Shown: piece after piece, positions 1-10,327 of the stretch
Layout of the letters: every line of letters starts with the position of its first letter
Position numbering within the stretch: the first letter of the stretch is position 1
Source of the DNA: Sandaracinus amylolyticus
Lineage (GTDB): Bacteria > Myxococcota_A > Polyangia > Polyangiales > Sandaracinaceae
Assembly: GCF_021631985.1 (NCBI RefSeq)
Contig: NZ_CP070225.1
Span: 6,200,001 to 6,264,000 of the forward strand
DNA: 64,000 bases
Reading direction: 5' to 3'
Translations under genes and position numbers: made by a program
Notes under the pieces: model-generated
Database searches by the model: none
Told to the model about the DNA's origin: nothing
Seen by the model: the letters and a program-made list of their open reading frames with translations, nothing else

Positions 1-435
1 CGAGGTCGGGTGCCAGTAGGGCTCTTCGGTGGTGTGCAGGCCGAGCCCGCCGACGCGCTCGAGCGTGTCCGCCTCGTACACGATCCACTCGTAGCCGTCG
101 GTCTGCACCATGAGCAGCGTGCGATCGGCGTTCTCGACGACGCGGTGCGAGGGCGTCGCGCTCGCGTCGCCTTCGAGGTCGGTGAGGCGGCGGACACAGG
201 TGCCCCACGTCGGATCGTTCGTGATCGCGCCGAGCGCGGGCATCGACGCGAGCGGGGGCTCGGCGATCGCGATGTCGCCCTCCTGCAGCGTCACGTCGCA
301 GGTGCCGGCGGTCTGCGCGTCGCTCCCGTCGGAGGTGCCGCCGTCACGCGCGAGCAGCGCGGGATCGAAGGACCAGCATCCCGCGATCGTCGAAGCGAGG
401 ATCAGCACCAGCGCGGCGCGCACGGGCCGAATCAT
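1..435 (-). CDS. Lipoprotein, possible beta-propeller, 3' end outside window
   Basis: The reading frame starts at the ATG complementary to 433-435 and stays open to the window edge, so the C-terminus is missing. The first 20 residues form a lipoprotein signal: MIRPVRA, a hydrophobic stretch, then the lipobox-like STIAGC with the acylated Cys at residue 20. A short Gly/Ser/Asp linker follows. After that comes a segment with Thr/Gly/Trp-rich strands ending in EEPYWHPT, which resembles the blades of TolB-like extracellular propellers. The propeller reading is a guess from the visible 145 residues. The gene is divergent from the kinase at 492, with a 56-base spacer that must hold both promoters. 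Confidence 0.75.
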   Translation of the reverse strand, partial: MIRPVRAALVLILASTIAGCWSFDPALLARDGGTSDGSDAQTAGTCDVTLQEGDIAIAEPPLASMPALGAITNDPTWGTCVRRLTDLEGDASATPSHRVVENADRTLLMVQTDGYEWIVYEADTLERVGGLGLHTTEEPYWHPTS

Positions 436-491
436 ACGACGTGCGAGCGTGGCGCTTGGAGCGCGTCGCGCGCGCATGGCATCGTGAGCGC

Positions 492-1880
492 ATGCTCGGG
501 CCGGAGCGGCGAATCCCCGATCTCCCTCGCCCGCCCGCGCGCGTCGATCGCTACGAGCTGGTCGCGGAGGTCGCGCAGGGCGGCATGGCGATGGTGTACG
601 CCGCGCGCCGCCGCGATCTCCACGGGTTCGACAAGCTGCTCGCGCTGAAGCTGCTGCTCCCACACCTCGCGCGCGAGGATCGCTTCGTCGACATGTTCCG
701 CGACGAGCTGCGGATCGCGGCGCGCATCCAGCACGCGAACGTCGTGCAGGTGTTCGACGTCGGCGAGCACGACGGCATGCCCTTCATGGTCATGGAGTAC
801 CTGCGCGGACGCTCGTTCGCGAACGTGCTCCAGCGCTGCGAGGAGCGGCGCGAGGACGTGCCGCGGGAGCTGGTGATCGCGGTGATCGTCGCGGTGGCGG
901 AGGGCCTCCACGCGGCGCACGAGGCGAAGAGCGCGGACGGCGAGCGGCTCGGCGTCGTGCACCGCGACGTGAGCCCGCAGAACGTGCACCTCGGGTTCGA
1001 CGGGCAGATCAAGGTCGTCGACTTCGGCATCGCGGAGGCGCGCGGGCGGCTCACGTCGACGCGCACCGGCGAGGTGAAGGGGAAGATGGCGTACCTCGCG
1101 CCGGAGCAGATCCATCGCGAGCGACCGATCGATCGGCGCACCGATCTCTGGGCCCTCGGCGTGATGGCGTGGGAGGCGCTCGCCGGGCGTCGTCTCTTCC
1201 GCGCCGACACCGATGCGACGACGATGTGGAACGTGATGCACGCACCGATCCCCGATCTGCGCGCGGTCGCGCCCGACGTGCCCGAGGTGGTCGCGGATCA
1301 GGTGATGGCGTGCCTCGAGCGCGACATGGATCTGCGGCCGAGCTCGGCGGCGGAGCTGGTCGGCGCACTGGACGCCCCGGACGGCTGGCGGGTCGCGCAG
1401 GTCGCGTCGTGGACGTCGGCGCTCTTCGCAGACGAGAAGACGCACGAGGAAGAAGCGCTCGCGAACGTGCTCGCGAGCCCGCCGGTCGTGCTCGCGGACG
1501 CGCCGATCGCGAGGCCGCGTCGAGCGGGCATGGGGCTGGTCGCGGCGGCGCTGGTGGTGGTCGGCGCGGGCGGCATCGCGGCGTGGGCGGCGCTCTCGTC
1601 CGATGCGCGCGGAGAAGCGCCGACGGCGGTGATCGCGACGCCGCCCGTGAGCGCGCCCGCGACCACGACACCGCCGGTGGTCGCGCCGCACGAAGAGCCG
1701 GCCGCAGCCGTCGCGGAGCCCGAGCCGGTCGTGGCCGATCCACCGCGCGCCCGACGTGCACGCAGCGCGCGATCGTCGGTGCGAGCGCGCGCCACCGAGA
1801 GCCCGCCGCCCGCGACTCCGCCTCCTCCACCGCGCCCTTCATCGGCGCGCGCCGAGCAGCTGCTCGGCAATCCGTACTAA
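492..1880 (+). CDS. Membrane-anchored Ser/Thr protein kinase (Hanks type)
   Basis: Eukaryotic-like Ser/Thr kinase. Visible motifs are a Gly-rich loop (AQGGMAMVY, near residue 28-36), the ATP-binding Lys in LALKLLL, the catalytic loop HRDVSPQN near residue 157, DFG near 177 and APEQ in the activation segment. All key residues are present, so it should be active. A single membrane helix (near 346-368, GMGLVAAALVVV) follows the kinase domain. The extracytoplasmic tail is Pro/Ala/Val-rich and has no recognised sensor domain. The frame extends upstream to a GTG at 441, but the ATG at 492 removes an unconserved Arg-rich leader and is preferred. The next gene starts on the last base of its stop codon (TAATG), so the two are translationally coupled. 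Confidence 0.9.
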   Translation: MLGPERRIPDLPRPPARVDRYELVAEVAQGGMAMVYAARRRDLHGFDKLLALKLLLPHLAREDRFVDMFRDELRIAARIQHANVVQVFDVGEHDGMPFMVMEYLRGRSFANVLQRCEERREDVPRELVIAVIVAVAEGLHAAHEAKSADGERLGVVHRDVSPQNVHLGFDGQIKVVDFGIAEARGRLTSTRTGEVKGKMAYLAPEQIHRERPIDRRTDLWALGVMAWEALAGRRLFRADTDATTMWNVMHAPIPDLRAVAPDVPEVVADQVMACLERDMDLRPSSAAELVGALDAPDGWRVAQVASWTSALFADEKTHEEEALANVLASPPVVLADAPIARPRRAGMGLVAAALVVVGAGGIAAWAALSSDARGEAPTAVIATPPVSAPATTTPPVVAPHEEPAAAVAEPEPVVADPPRARRARSARSSVRARATESPPPATPPPPPRPSSARAEQLLGNPY

Positions 1881-2566
1881 TGCGCTCGCTCTCCGCGATC
1901 CTCGCGCTGCTCGTCGCGCTCGTCGCGATGCCCGCGCTCGCACAGGACGACGAAGCGCGGCGCGCCGAGGCGCGCGAGGCGTTCCGCTCCGGAGAGGCCG
2001 CGTTCATCGAGGAAGACGATGCGCGCGCGCTCACGCTGTTCCGACGCGCGTTCGAGCTCGCGCCGCACGACGCGGTGCGCTTCAACATCGCGGTGTGCCT
2101 CGAGCGCCTCGGTCGGCCCGAAGAAGCGCTCCAGGAGTACGAGGCGGCGGCGATCAGCACGCAGCTCGACGACACGGCGCGCGCCCGCGCGCGGGCCCAG
2201 GCCGACGCGCTGCAGGCGAGGATCGTCGCGTCCCGCGTGCCTCCGCCCTCACCTCCACCGCCGCCTCCCTCGGCGCCATCGCTCGCGCCGGGATGGCTCA
2301 CCTGGACCGGCGGCGCGCTCGCGATCCTGGGCGCTGCAGGGATCGTCGGCTTCAGCCTCCGCACGAGCGATCTCGAGGCGGCCTACGTCGCCCAGCCGAC
2401 CGTCGCGACGCGCGACGAGGGCCTGCTCATGGCCGGCCTCGCGTACACGTCGATCGGCATCACCGCGCTCGGCGCGCTGCTCGTGGTGCTCGACCTCGCG
2501 TGGCTGCGCACCGGAGGCGAGGCGCAGGTCGCGCTCACCGGATCGGGCGTCGCGATCCGCTTCTGA
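1880..2566 (+). CDS. Secreted/membrane TPR-like protein
   Basis: The protein has 228 residues. It begins with a signal peptide (LLVALVAMPALAQ, cleavage likely after ALA). Alanine-rich helices with TPR character follow (AREAFRSGEAAF, ALTLFRRAFELAP, RFNIAVCLERLGRPEEAL). Then come a run of prolines near residue 115-130 and two hydrophobic helices at the C-terminus. This architecture is very common beside Ser/Thr kinases in myxobacteria, where it probably assembles envelope protein complexes; the specific role is unknown. Its ATG overlaps the stop of the kinase gene, so they form a two-gene unit. It ends exactly against the stop of the convergent regulator at 2567. Confidence 0.8.
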   Translation: MRSLSAILALLVALVAMPALAQDDEARRAEAREAFRSGEAAFIEEDDARALTLFRRAFELAPHDAVRFNIAVCLERLGRPEEALQEYEAAAISTQLDDTARARARAQADALQARIVASRVPPPSPPPPPPSAPSLAPGWLTWTGGALAILGAAGIVGFSLRTSDLEAAYVAQPTVATRDEGLLMAGLAYTSIGITALGALLVVLDLAWLRTGGEAQVALTGSGVAIRF

Positions 2567-3913
<1,347 letters not shown>

Positions 3914-4059
3914 CGGCCCTCAATCTACGCTGCGGACCGCGCGCCGCGCGAGTGTCGGATCCCGCCGACATGGAGGCGCGACCCTCCCACGCAGGGCCAC
4001 GATCGCCCTCGGATCTGCGTATTTTCCGCGCGGTACGCGCGCTGCACTGCGCACCGCGC

Positions 4060-6102
4060 ATGAAGGCGCGTGCTCTCTCGCTCGTCGCGCTCCTGCTCGC
4101 GCTCGCCGCGTGCCGGGGCGGGCTGCTCGACGGTCCCGCGGGGCCGAGCGGTCACGACCCACGACGACCGACCGATCCCACGGATCCCACCGATCCCGGC
4201 CACGCTGCGGTCGCGTCGGTGCGACGGCTCTCGGTGCACGAGCTGCGCAATTCGATCGCGACGGTGTTCGGCGTCGAGAGCGACGCGATCGATCGTGTCC
4301 CGCCCGATCGTCGCGACTTCGTGTTCGATCGCATCGCGCAGTCGCAGACCGCGAGCGCGGTGCACATCGAGGCGTTCGGCGCGCTCGGTCGCGCCGTCGC
4401 GGAGTCGATGATCACCAGCGGCGCGCTCTCGTCGCGCGTGCCCGCGTGCCCGGCCGAGATCCTCCCGCCCGCCGCGGCGAGCGCGACCACGCGGTATCCG
4501 GGCGGCGGCATGGCGCTCGCGCCGACGTGGGCGGTGCACACCGCGACCAGTGGGCGCGTCTACCTGCAGTACCCCGAGGAGGCCACGCTCACCGTGAGCC
4601 ACGGCTTCCCGAGCGCGGGGCGATATCGCTTCACCGCGGAGCTCGATCCGAACGTCGCGGTGAACGTGGTGGTGAGCGTCGACGGGCGCGCGATCACGAC
4701 GTGGTCGCTCGGCCCCTCGTCGCCGCCGCAGACGGTCGAGCTCGAGCACGCGGGAGGCACTGCGATCCTTGAGCTGCGCGTCACCGGCCTGCAGTCGGGC
4801 CTGATGTACGTCGACGGCGCGAGCGTCGAGGGCCCGCTCGATCCCGGCGCGGCGCGCACTGCCGAGCGACGCGCGTGCGCCGAGGGCTTCGTCGACACGA
4901 TCGCACCGCTCGCGTGGCGCCGTCCGCTGCGGGTCGAGGATCGCGCGCGCCTGCTCGCGCTCTACGACGAGGCCGGCGAGTTCCGCGATGGATTCCGCAT
5001 GATCGTCGAGGCGATCGTCGAGAGCCCGCGACACCTCTACCTCGTGGAGATCGGCGAGCCGGTGGCCGATCGCGAAGGGCACCACGCGCTCGACGACTGG
5101 GAGCTCGCGTCGCGCCTCTCGTACCTCGCGTGCGAGTCGCCGCCCGATGCGATGCTGCGCGCCGACGCCGCGCGTCATGCGCTGCGCGACCCCGAGGTGC
5201 TCGCATCGCACGCGGCGCGGCTCTTCGGATCGGAGTGCGCAGAGGCGACGGTGGTGCGCTTCTTCGAGCAGTGGCTCGGCCTCGATCGACTGCCCGAGGT
5301 GAACCGCGATCCCACGATCTATCCCGAGTGGAACGACGATCTGCGGCGCGCGCTGCGCGAGGACGCGTCGCGCTTCTTCGTCGAGATGGTCTTCCGCGAG
5401 CGCGCCGGGCTCGACGCGCTCTACACCGCACGCCGCGCCTGGCCGAGCGCGCAGGTCGCGGCGATCTACGGCGTCGAGAGCGCCGATGGATCCGAGGTCG
5501 CGCTGCCCGAGGCACGCGCCGGCCTCCTCACGTTGCCCGCGCTGATGGCGGTGCACGCGAAGCCGTACGAGACGTCGCCGGTGCATCGCGGCGTGTTCGT
5601 GGTCGAGCGCCTGCTCTGCCAGCACCTGCCGCCCCCGCCCGCCGAGCTCGACATCGTGCCGCCGGTGTTCGATCCGAGCGCGACCACGCGCGAGCGCTGG
5701 TCGCGCCACTCGAGCGACTCGAGCTGCTCGTACTGCCATCGCCTGATCGATCCCGTCGGCTTCGCGATGGAGGACTTCGACGCGATCGGCCGGCACCGCA
5801 CGATGGAAGCGGGCGAGCCGATCGACGCGCGCGGCGGCGCGCCGGCGCTGGGCGTCGGGGACGGATCGATCGAGGGCACGCGCGCGCTCGCCGAGGCGAT
5901 CGCGTCGTCGGAGCTCGCCGCGGACTGCTTCGCGCGGCAGTGGACGCGCTTCGGGCTCGGTCGCCTCGAGGACGAGGGCGACGAAGCGACGATCACCACG
6001 GTGCGCGACGCGCTGCGCACGAGCGCGATCGACGCGATGGTCGCGCTCACGCGCACCTACGCGTTCACGCACCGCGTCGAGCCGATCACGGAGGGCGAGT
6101 GA
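4060..6102 (+). CDS. DUF1592/DUF1588/DUF1585 lipoprotein with CxxCH motif
   Basis: The protein has 680 residues. The ATG at 4060 gives a lipoprotein signal (LVALLLALAAC), so the longer frame from 3952 is rejected. In order there is a DUF1587-like start (VRRLSVHELRN), a beta-sandwich-like central part, DUF1592, DUF1588 containing CSYCH at residues 556-560 within a segment ending LIDPVGFAMEDFD, and a DUF1585 tail (CFARQWTRFGLGR). CxxCH is the covalent haem c attachment motif, so a c-type haem is possible. The family is abundant in Planctomycetes and myxobacteria, is paired with DUF1552, and has no settled function. The next gene starts inside its stop codon (TGATG). Confidence 0.9.
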   Translation: MKARALSLVALLLALAACRGGLLDGPAGPSGHDPRRPTDPTDPTDPGHAAVASVRRLSVHELRNSIATVFGVESDAIDRVPPDRRDFVFDRIAQSQTASAVHIEAFGALGRAVAESMITSGALSSRVPACPAEILPPAAASATTRYPGGGMALAPTWAVHTATSGRVYLQYPEEATLTVSHGFPSAGRYRFTAELDPNVAVNVVVSVDGRAITTWSLGPSSPPQTVELEHAGGTAILELRVTGLQSGLMYVDGASVEGPLDPGAARTAERRACAEGFVDTIAPLAWRRPLRVEDRARLLALYDEAGEFRDGFRMIVEAIVESPRHLYLVEIGEPVADREGHHALDDWELASRLSYLACESPPDAMLRADAARHALRDPEVLASHAARLFGSECAEATVVRFFEQWLGLDRLPEVNRDPTIYPEWNDDLRRALREDASRFFVEMVFRERAGLDALYTARRAWPSAQVAAIYGVESADGSEVALPEARAGLLTLPALMAVHAKPYETSPVHRGVFVVERLLCQHLPPPPAELDIVPPVFDPSATTRERWSRHSSDSSCSYCHRLIDPVGFAMEDFDAIGRHRTMEAGEPIDARGGAPALGVGDGSIEGTRALAEAIASSELAADCFARQWTRFGLGRLEDEGDEATITTVRDALRTSAIDAMVALTRTYAFTHRVEPITEGE

Positions 6103-7358
6103 TGAGGAGAATGGGTCGGCGCATCTTCGCCACCGGCGCCGCGGGCGCCGCGATCAGCCTGCCGCTCTTGCCGAGCCTGCTCACGCGCGCCCAGCCGACG
6201 CCCGCGCCCCTGCGCTTCGTGTGCATCTACACGCCGAACGGGCAGCACCCCGACCAGTGGCTGCCGACCGGCGGCGAGCGCGACTTCGTGCTCTCGCCGG
6301 TGCTCGCGCCCCTCGCGCCGCTCCGCGATCGACTGCTCGTGATGCACGGCGCGCAGGGCTCCCACAACCACCAGCACGGCCACGCCGAGTGCCTCACCGG
6401 CGCCCCGGGCGCGCCCGACAGCTTCGTGCCCACCGGGCCGAGCCTCGATCAGCTGCTCGCGGCACGCTCGTCGCGCGAGACTGCGATCCCGTCGCTCGAG
6501 CTCGCGGTCGGCACCGACAGCAACGCGGCGAGCGTGATCAGCTACGCGCCCGGCGCGCTCCCGGTGCCCCCGGTCGTCGATCCGCGCCACGCGTTCGATC
6601 GTCTGTTCCTGGTCGCGAACGGCGATCCCGCGGTGCTCGAGCGCCTGCGCGCGCAGCGAAGCAGCGTGCTCGATGGCGTGATCGGAGAGTTCGCCGCGCT
6701 CGAGCCCTCGCTCTCGGCGGCCGAGCGACGCGTGCTCGACGCGCACCTCACCGCGCTGCGCGAGCAGGAGCGTCGCCTCTCCGAGCCGGTGATGGTCGAT
6801 GCGTGCGAGCTCCCCGCGGGGCCGAGCGCGCCGAGCGGCGGCACGTTCGCGATGCACGACGCGGTGCGCCACCACGCCGACACGATCGCCGCGGCGTTCG
6901 CCTGCGATCTGACGCGCGTCGCGACCCTGATGATCGGCCCCTCGGGCAGCATCCGCCGTTACGCGTGGGCCGGCGTCGACGAGGACTTCCACGAGATCGC
7001 CCACGGCAACGCGGTGAACGCGTACGACAAGCTGCTGGCGATCAATCGCTGGCACGGCGAGATGGTCGCGCACCTCTGCGCGCGGCTCGACGCGATCCCC
7101 GAGGGCGAGGGGACGGTGCTCGATCACACGATCGTGTTCTGGACGAACGAGCTCGGGCTGCAGCCGTTCGGCCACGCGCGCAGCTCGGTCCCCCTGGTCG
7201 TCGCGGGCGGCACCGACGTGCTGCGCACCGGGCGATTGCTCGATCTGAGCGGCTCGCACTACCACGACGTCTTGCTCACGCTCGCGCGGGTGCTCGGCCT
7301 CGACGTCGACACGTTCGGCACCGAGGGTCGCACGCCGATCTCGACGGTGCTGGTCTGA
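6102..7358 (+). CDS. DUF1552 protein with Tat-type signal
   Basis: The protein has 418 residues. The N-terminus has paired arginines followed by a hydrophobic stretch (GRRIFATGAAGAAISLPLL), consistent with Tat export of a folded, possibly metal-bearing protein. Family features include the early YTPNGQHPDQWLPTG segment, the HGAQGSHNHQHGHAECLTG region and the late VFWTNELG block. DUF1552 proteins are distantly like sulfatase/alkaline phosphatase folds (DUF1501 relatives), but their reaction is unknown. The gene overlaps the upstream DUF1592 gene and the downstream lipoprotein gene by one base each, so all three should be made in fixed proportion from one transcript. Confidence 0.9.
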   Translation: MRRMGRRIFATGAAGAAISLPLLPSLLTRAQPTPAPLRFVCIYTPNGQHPDQWLPTGGERDFVLSPVLAPLAPLRDRLLVMHGAQGSHNHQHGHAECLTGAPGAPDSFVPTGPSLDQLLAARSSRETAIPSLELAVGTDSNAASVISYAPGALPVPPVVDPRHAFDRLFLVANGDPAVLERLRAQRSSVLDGVIGEFAALEPSLSAAERRVLDAHLTALREQERRLSEPVMVDACELPAGPSAPSGGTFAMHDAVRHHADTIAAAFACDLTRVATLMIGPSGSIRRYAWAGVDEDFHEIAHGNAVNAYDKLLAINRWHGEMVAHLCARLDAIPEGEGTVLDHTIVFWTNELGLQPFGHARSSVPLVVAGGTDVLRTGRLLDLSGSHYHDVLLTLARVLGLDVDTFGTEGRTPISTVLV

Positions 7359-8596
7359 TGCGCCGCTGGATCGTGCTCGCGCTGCTCGTCGGATGCTCCG
7401 AGCCCGTCGCACGCGACGAGGACGTGCCCGATGCGTCGTCCCCACCGCGCGATGCGAACGTCATCGTCATCGACGCGGCCGAGCCGCTCCCCGATGCGCC
7501 GATCGCCGACGAGCCCAGCGTGCGCATCGTGTTCCCGCCGTCGGGCGCGACCTCGGCCGATCACATCACGATCCGCGGCACCGCGCAGCACGTCGATCAC
7601 GTACGCGTCGCCGGCGTCGACGCCGAGAGCGACGATGGATTCGCAACGTGGCACCTCGAGGTCCCGCTCGCGCTGGGGTCCCAGACGATCATCGCGGACG
7701 CGGACGGCGCGCGCGCCGAGGTCGTGCTCGATCGCGCGGCGTCCGACGCCGACGTCGCACGCGGCGAGGGCCCGCGGAACCTGCGCATCTTCGGGCTCGC
7801 GATGAGCGACGACGCGCGCAGCGCGTACCTTTGCGACGACATCGACGACGGCGTGATCACCATCGACGTCGCGACCGGCACGCGTGTGCTCGCGACCGGC
7901 GGCGAGTCGGGACGCACCATCGGATACGAGCTGGTGCAGGCGACCGCGATCACGCTCGATCCCACGGCGCATCGAGCGCTGCTGGTCGACGACGGAGCGC
8001 TGGTGAGCGCGGACCTCGACACGCGCGAGCAGCGCATCGTCTCTCCGGCGCAAGGCGACCTCGCGGCGATCGTGCAGGCGGGCGACCGCGTGATCGCGCT
8101 CGACGCCGAGCACGACGCGATCGTCGAGATCGATCCCGCGACCGGCGACCACACCACGCTCACCGACGAGACCAGCGGCAGCGGGCCCTCGATGCGCGTC
8201 GCGTTCCGCATGGACGTCGACCTCGCGACGCGGCGCGCCTACACGACGCTGCAGTACCAGAACGACGTGCTCGAGATCGATCTCGCGACCGGCGCGCGGC
8301 GCGTGCTCTCGGGCTCGGGCGCACCGATGACCGAGCCGGTCGCGCTCGCCGTCGCGCCCGATCGCGGCGAGCTCTTCGTGTGGACCGGCGAACGCACGAT
8401 CGTCGCGATCGATCTCGCGACCGGCACGCGCCGCGCGCTCGGAGGCAACGGTTTCGCGCTGCAGCGAATTCAAGCGCTGGTGATGCGCGAGGGTGTGCTC
8501 TGGGCGTACGAGCGCGGTGCCAACGCATTGCTCGCGATCGACCCCGAGACCGGCGATCGCGTCGTCCTCTCGCGCGGCGACCACCAACCTTACTGA
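7358..8596 (+). CDS. Lipoprotein with beta-propeller repeats
   Basis: The protein has 412 residues. The signal is MRRWIVLALLVGC, with the acylated Cys at residue 13, followed by an Asp/Pro linker. An Ig-like module lies at about 50-115. From about 135 there is a repeated pattern of 40-50 residues containing I-D-(V/L)-A-T-G-T-R (for example ITIDVATGTRVLA, EIDLATGARRVL, AIDLATGTRRAL), typical of NHL/YVTN-like six- or seven-bladed propellers. It is the third gene of the DUF1592-DUF1552 operon, and its ATG overlaps the upstream TGA. A surface-exposed binding protein is a reasonable inference; the ligand is unknown. Confidence 0.82.
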   Translation: MRRWIVLALLVGCSEPVARDEDVPDASSPPRDANVIVIDAAEPLPDAPIADEPSVRIVFPPSGATSADHITIRGTAQHVDHVRVAGVDAESDDGFATWHLEVPLALGSQTIIADADGARAEVVLDRAASDADVARGEGPRNLRIFGLAMSDDARSAYLCDDIDDGVITIDVATGTRVLATGGESGRTIGYELVQATAITLDPTAHRALLVDDGALVSADLDTREQRIVSPAQGDLAAIVQAGDRVIALDAEHDAIVEIDPATGDHTTLTDETSGSGPSMRVAFRMDVDLATRRAYTTLQYQNDVLEIDLATGARRVLSGSGAPMTEPVALAVAPDRGELFVWTGERTIVAIDLATGTRRALGGNGFALQRIQALVMREGVLWAYERGANALLAIDPETGDRVVLSRGDHQPY

Positions 8597-8617
8597 GCTG
8601 ATATCGTCGCGCCCCGC

Positions 8618-10243
8618 ATGGATCGCGATCGCTTCGGCTGGTCGCTCGTCGAGCTCGGCGAGCGGCTCGCGGGCTTCGGCGTGTCGATGCTGACGATCCT
8701 CGTCTGCTACGGCGCCTCGAAGATCGGCACGATCGCGCCGTATCGCCTGCTCCCGCTCACCGCGCTCGATCTCGCGATCCCCTACTGGCCCTGGACCGTG
8801 TGGATCTACGGCACCGCGACGTGGGCGGTCTTCCTCGCGTGGGCGATCGTGCCGAGCCGTCTCGAAGCGCGTCGCCTCTGGACCTCGATCGCGCTCGCGT
8901 CGATCACGTGCGCCGCGATCTTCATGGTCTTCCCCACGACCTATCCGCGCACGCTCTACCCCACGCCCGACGACGGAAGCCTCACCGCGATCGAGCTCGC
9001 CGATCTGCGCGAGGCCGACACGGCGGCGAACTGCGTCCCCTCGCTCCACGTCGCGCTCGCCGCGCTGATGGCGCTCTCGGGCATCTCGTTCCCGTTCCGC
9101 ACCACGCGCGTCCGCCGCGCGCTCGCGGTGCTGTGCGTTGCGTGGGCCACGCTGGTCGCGCTCGCGACGCTCACCGTGAAGCAGCACTACATCGTCGACG
9201 TGCCGAGCGGCGCGCTCGTCGGCGCACTCGCATGGTGGAGCGCGCGTCGTCTTCTCCATCCGCACCGCGCGCCCTTCTGGGCCCGCTACGGCCGACCGCT
9301 CGCGCTCCTCACCGACGCCGATCGCGAGGCCGTCGCGAAGCTGCGCCGCAACGTCGAGTCGCACCAGTGGTCGCTCGACGAGATCGCCTGGCCCGAGCGC
9401 CCGCTGCGCCCGATCTCGCCGCTGATGGAGCGCCTGCTCAACGAGGTCGTCTACATCGAGGAGATCGCGCGGCTCAACTTCGAGCTGCTGCGCGACGGCA
9501 GCCACGACGAGGATCTGCGCGCGCTCTACGACCTCTTCGCCGACGAGGAGCGCCGCCACGCCGAAGCGCTGCGTCGTGTGATCACCGCGCACGGCGGGCG
9601 CATCCTGCCGCCCGGCCTCGGCAACGCGCTCGTGCTCTCGCAGTTCGATCGCCTCGATCCCCGCAGCGACGCCGACGTCGCGCTGGTCGCGCTCTCGACG
9701 CCGGTGTTCGAGACCTTCCTCGACGCCGGCACGATCCCGTTCCTGCGCCACCACCCCGAGGTGAAGGGCGCGCTCTTCGACGCGCTCGAGCAGCGCATCT
9801 CGCGCGACGAGCACGCGCACCTCGCGCTCAACTGGATCGTCAGCCGCCACCTCGCGCGCACCTCGAGCCCGCGGCGCGCGCTCCGCTGGCTCGCGAATCC
9901 GATGATCCATCGCGGCATCTTCGCGGTGCCCTTCATGTCGCTCGACGTCTACGCACTCGCGTACCGGCTCGGCTTCGACTTCCGCTCGCTCCTGCCCGCG
10001 TTCACGCGCCTCTGGCGGCTGCATCACCGGTTCTCCGAGCTCGCGTCGTTCCCGCTGTGGTGGCTCTTCCGGCTCTTCGTCGCGTGCGGGGTGATCGCGA
10101 CCACGACCGTGCTCGCGCTGCACCGCGCGAACCTCGTGATGGGCGCGCTCTGGACGACCTTCTCGCGGGTCACGCGTGCCCTTGCGATCGCGCTCTTCGG
10201 CCGCGACCTGCTCGCGCGCCGCGCGTTGCCTCCCGCACGCTGA
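8618..10243 (+). CDS. PAP2-like phosphatase fused to a diiron ferritin-like domain
   Basis: The protein has 541 residues. The first 210 form a polytopic PAP2/inositolphosphotransferase-like domain, with the second motif CVPSLHV at 139-145 and the third motif as KQHYIVDVPSG at 188. The second half is soluble and helical. It has carboxylate/His motifs spaced as in ferritin-like diiron enzymes: EEIARLNFE, DEERRHAEAL, a Glu in ETFLDAG, and RDEHAHLAL. The C-terminus has two more hydrophobic stretches (PLWWLFRLFVACGVIATTTVL). PAP2 enzymes act on lipid phosphates; diiron domains oxidise, desaturate or hydroxylate. A membrane-lipid modifying enzyme is inferred. The gene starts 21 bases after the DUF1552 operon and may belong to it. 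Confidence 0.72.
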   Translation: MDRDRFGWSLVELGERLAGFGVSMLTILVCYGASKIGTIAPYRLLPLTALDLAIPYWPWTVWIYGTATWAVFLAWAIVPSRLEARRLWTSIALASITCAAIFMVFPTTYPRTLYPTPDDGSLTAIELADLREADTAANCVPSLHVALAALMALSGISFPFRTTRVRRALAVLCVAWATLVALATLTVKQHYIVDVPSGALVGALAWWSARRLLHPHRAPFWARYGRPLALLTDADREAVAKLRRNVESHQWSLDEIAWPERPLRPISPLMERLLNEVVYIEEIARLNFELLRDGSHDEDLRALYDLFADEERRHAEALRRVITAHGGRILPPGLGNALVLSQFDRLDPRSDADVALVALSTPVFETFLDAGTIPFLRHHPEVKGALFDALEQRISRDEHAHLALNWIVSRHLARTSSPRRALRWLANPMIHRGIFAVPFMSLDVYALAYRLGFDFRSLLPAFTRLWRLHHRFSELASFPLWWLFRLFVACGVIATTTVLALHRANLVMGALWTTFSRVTRALAIALFGRDLLARRALPPAR

Positions 10244-10327
10244 GCACCCTGCGCGCGCCGTCGTGCCGCTCGAGGAAGCGCTGCTCGTGACGCGTCGGCG
10301 CTCGCGAGAGTCGATAGACTCCCTCGA

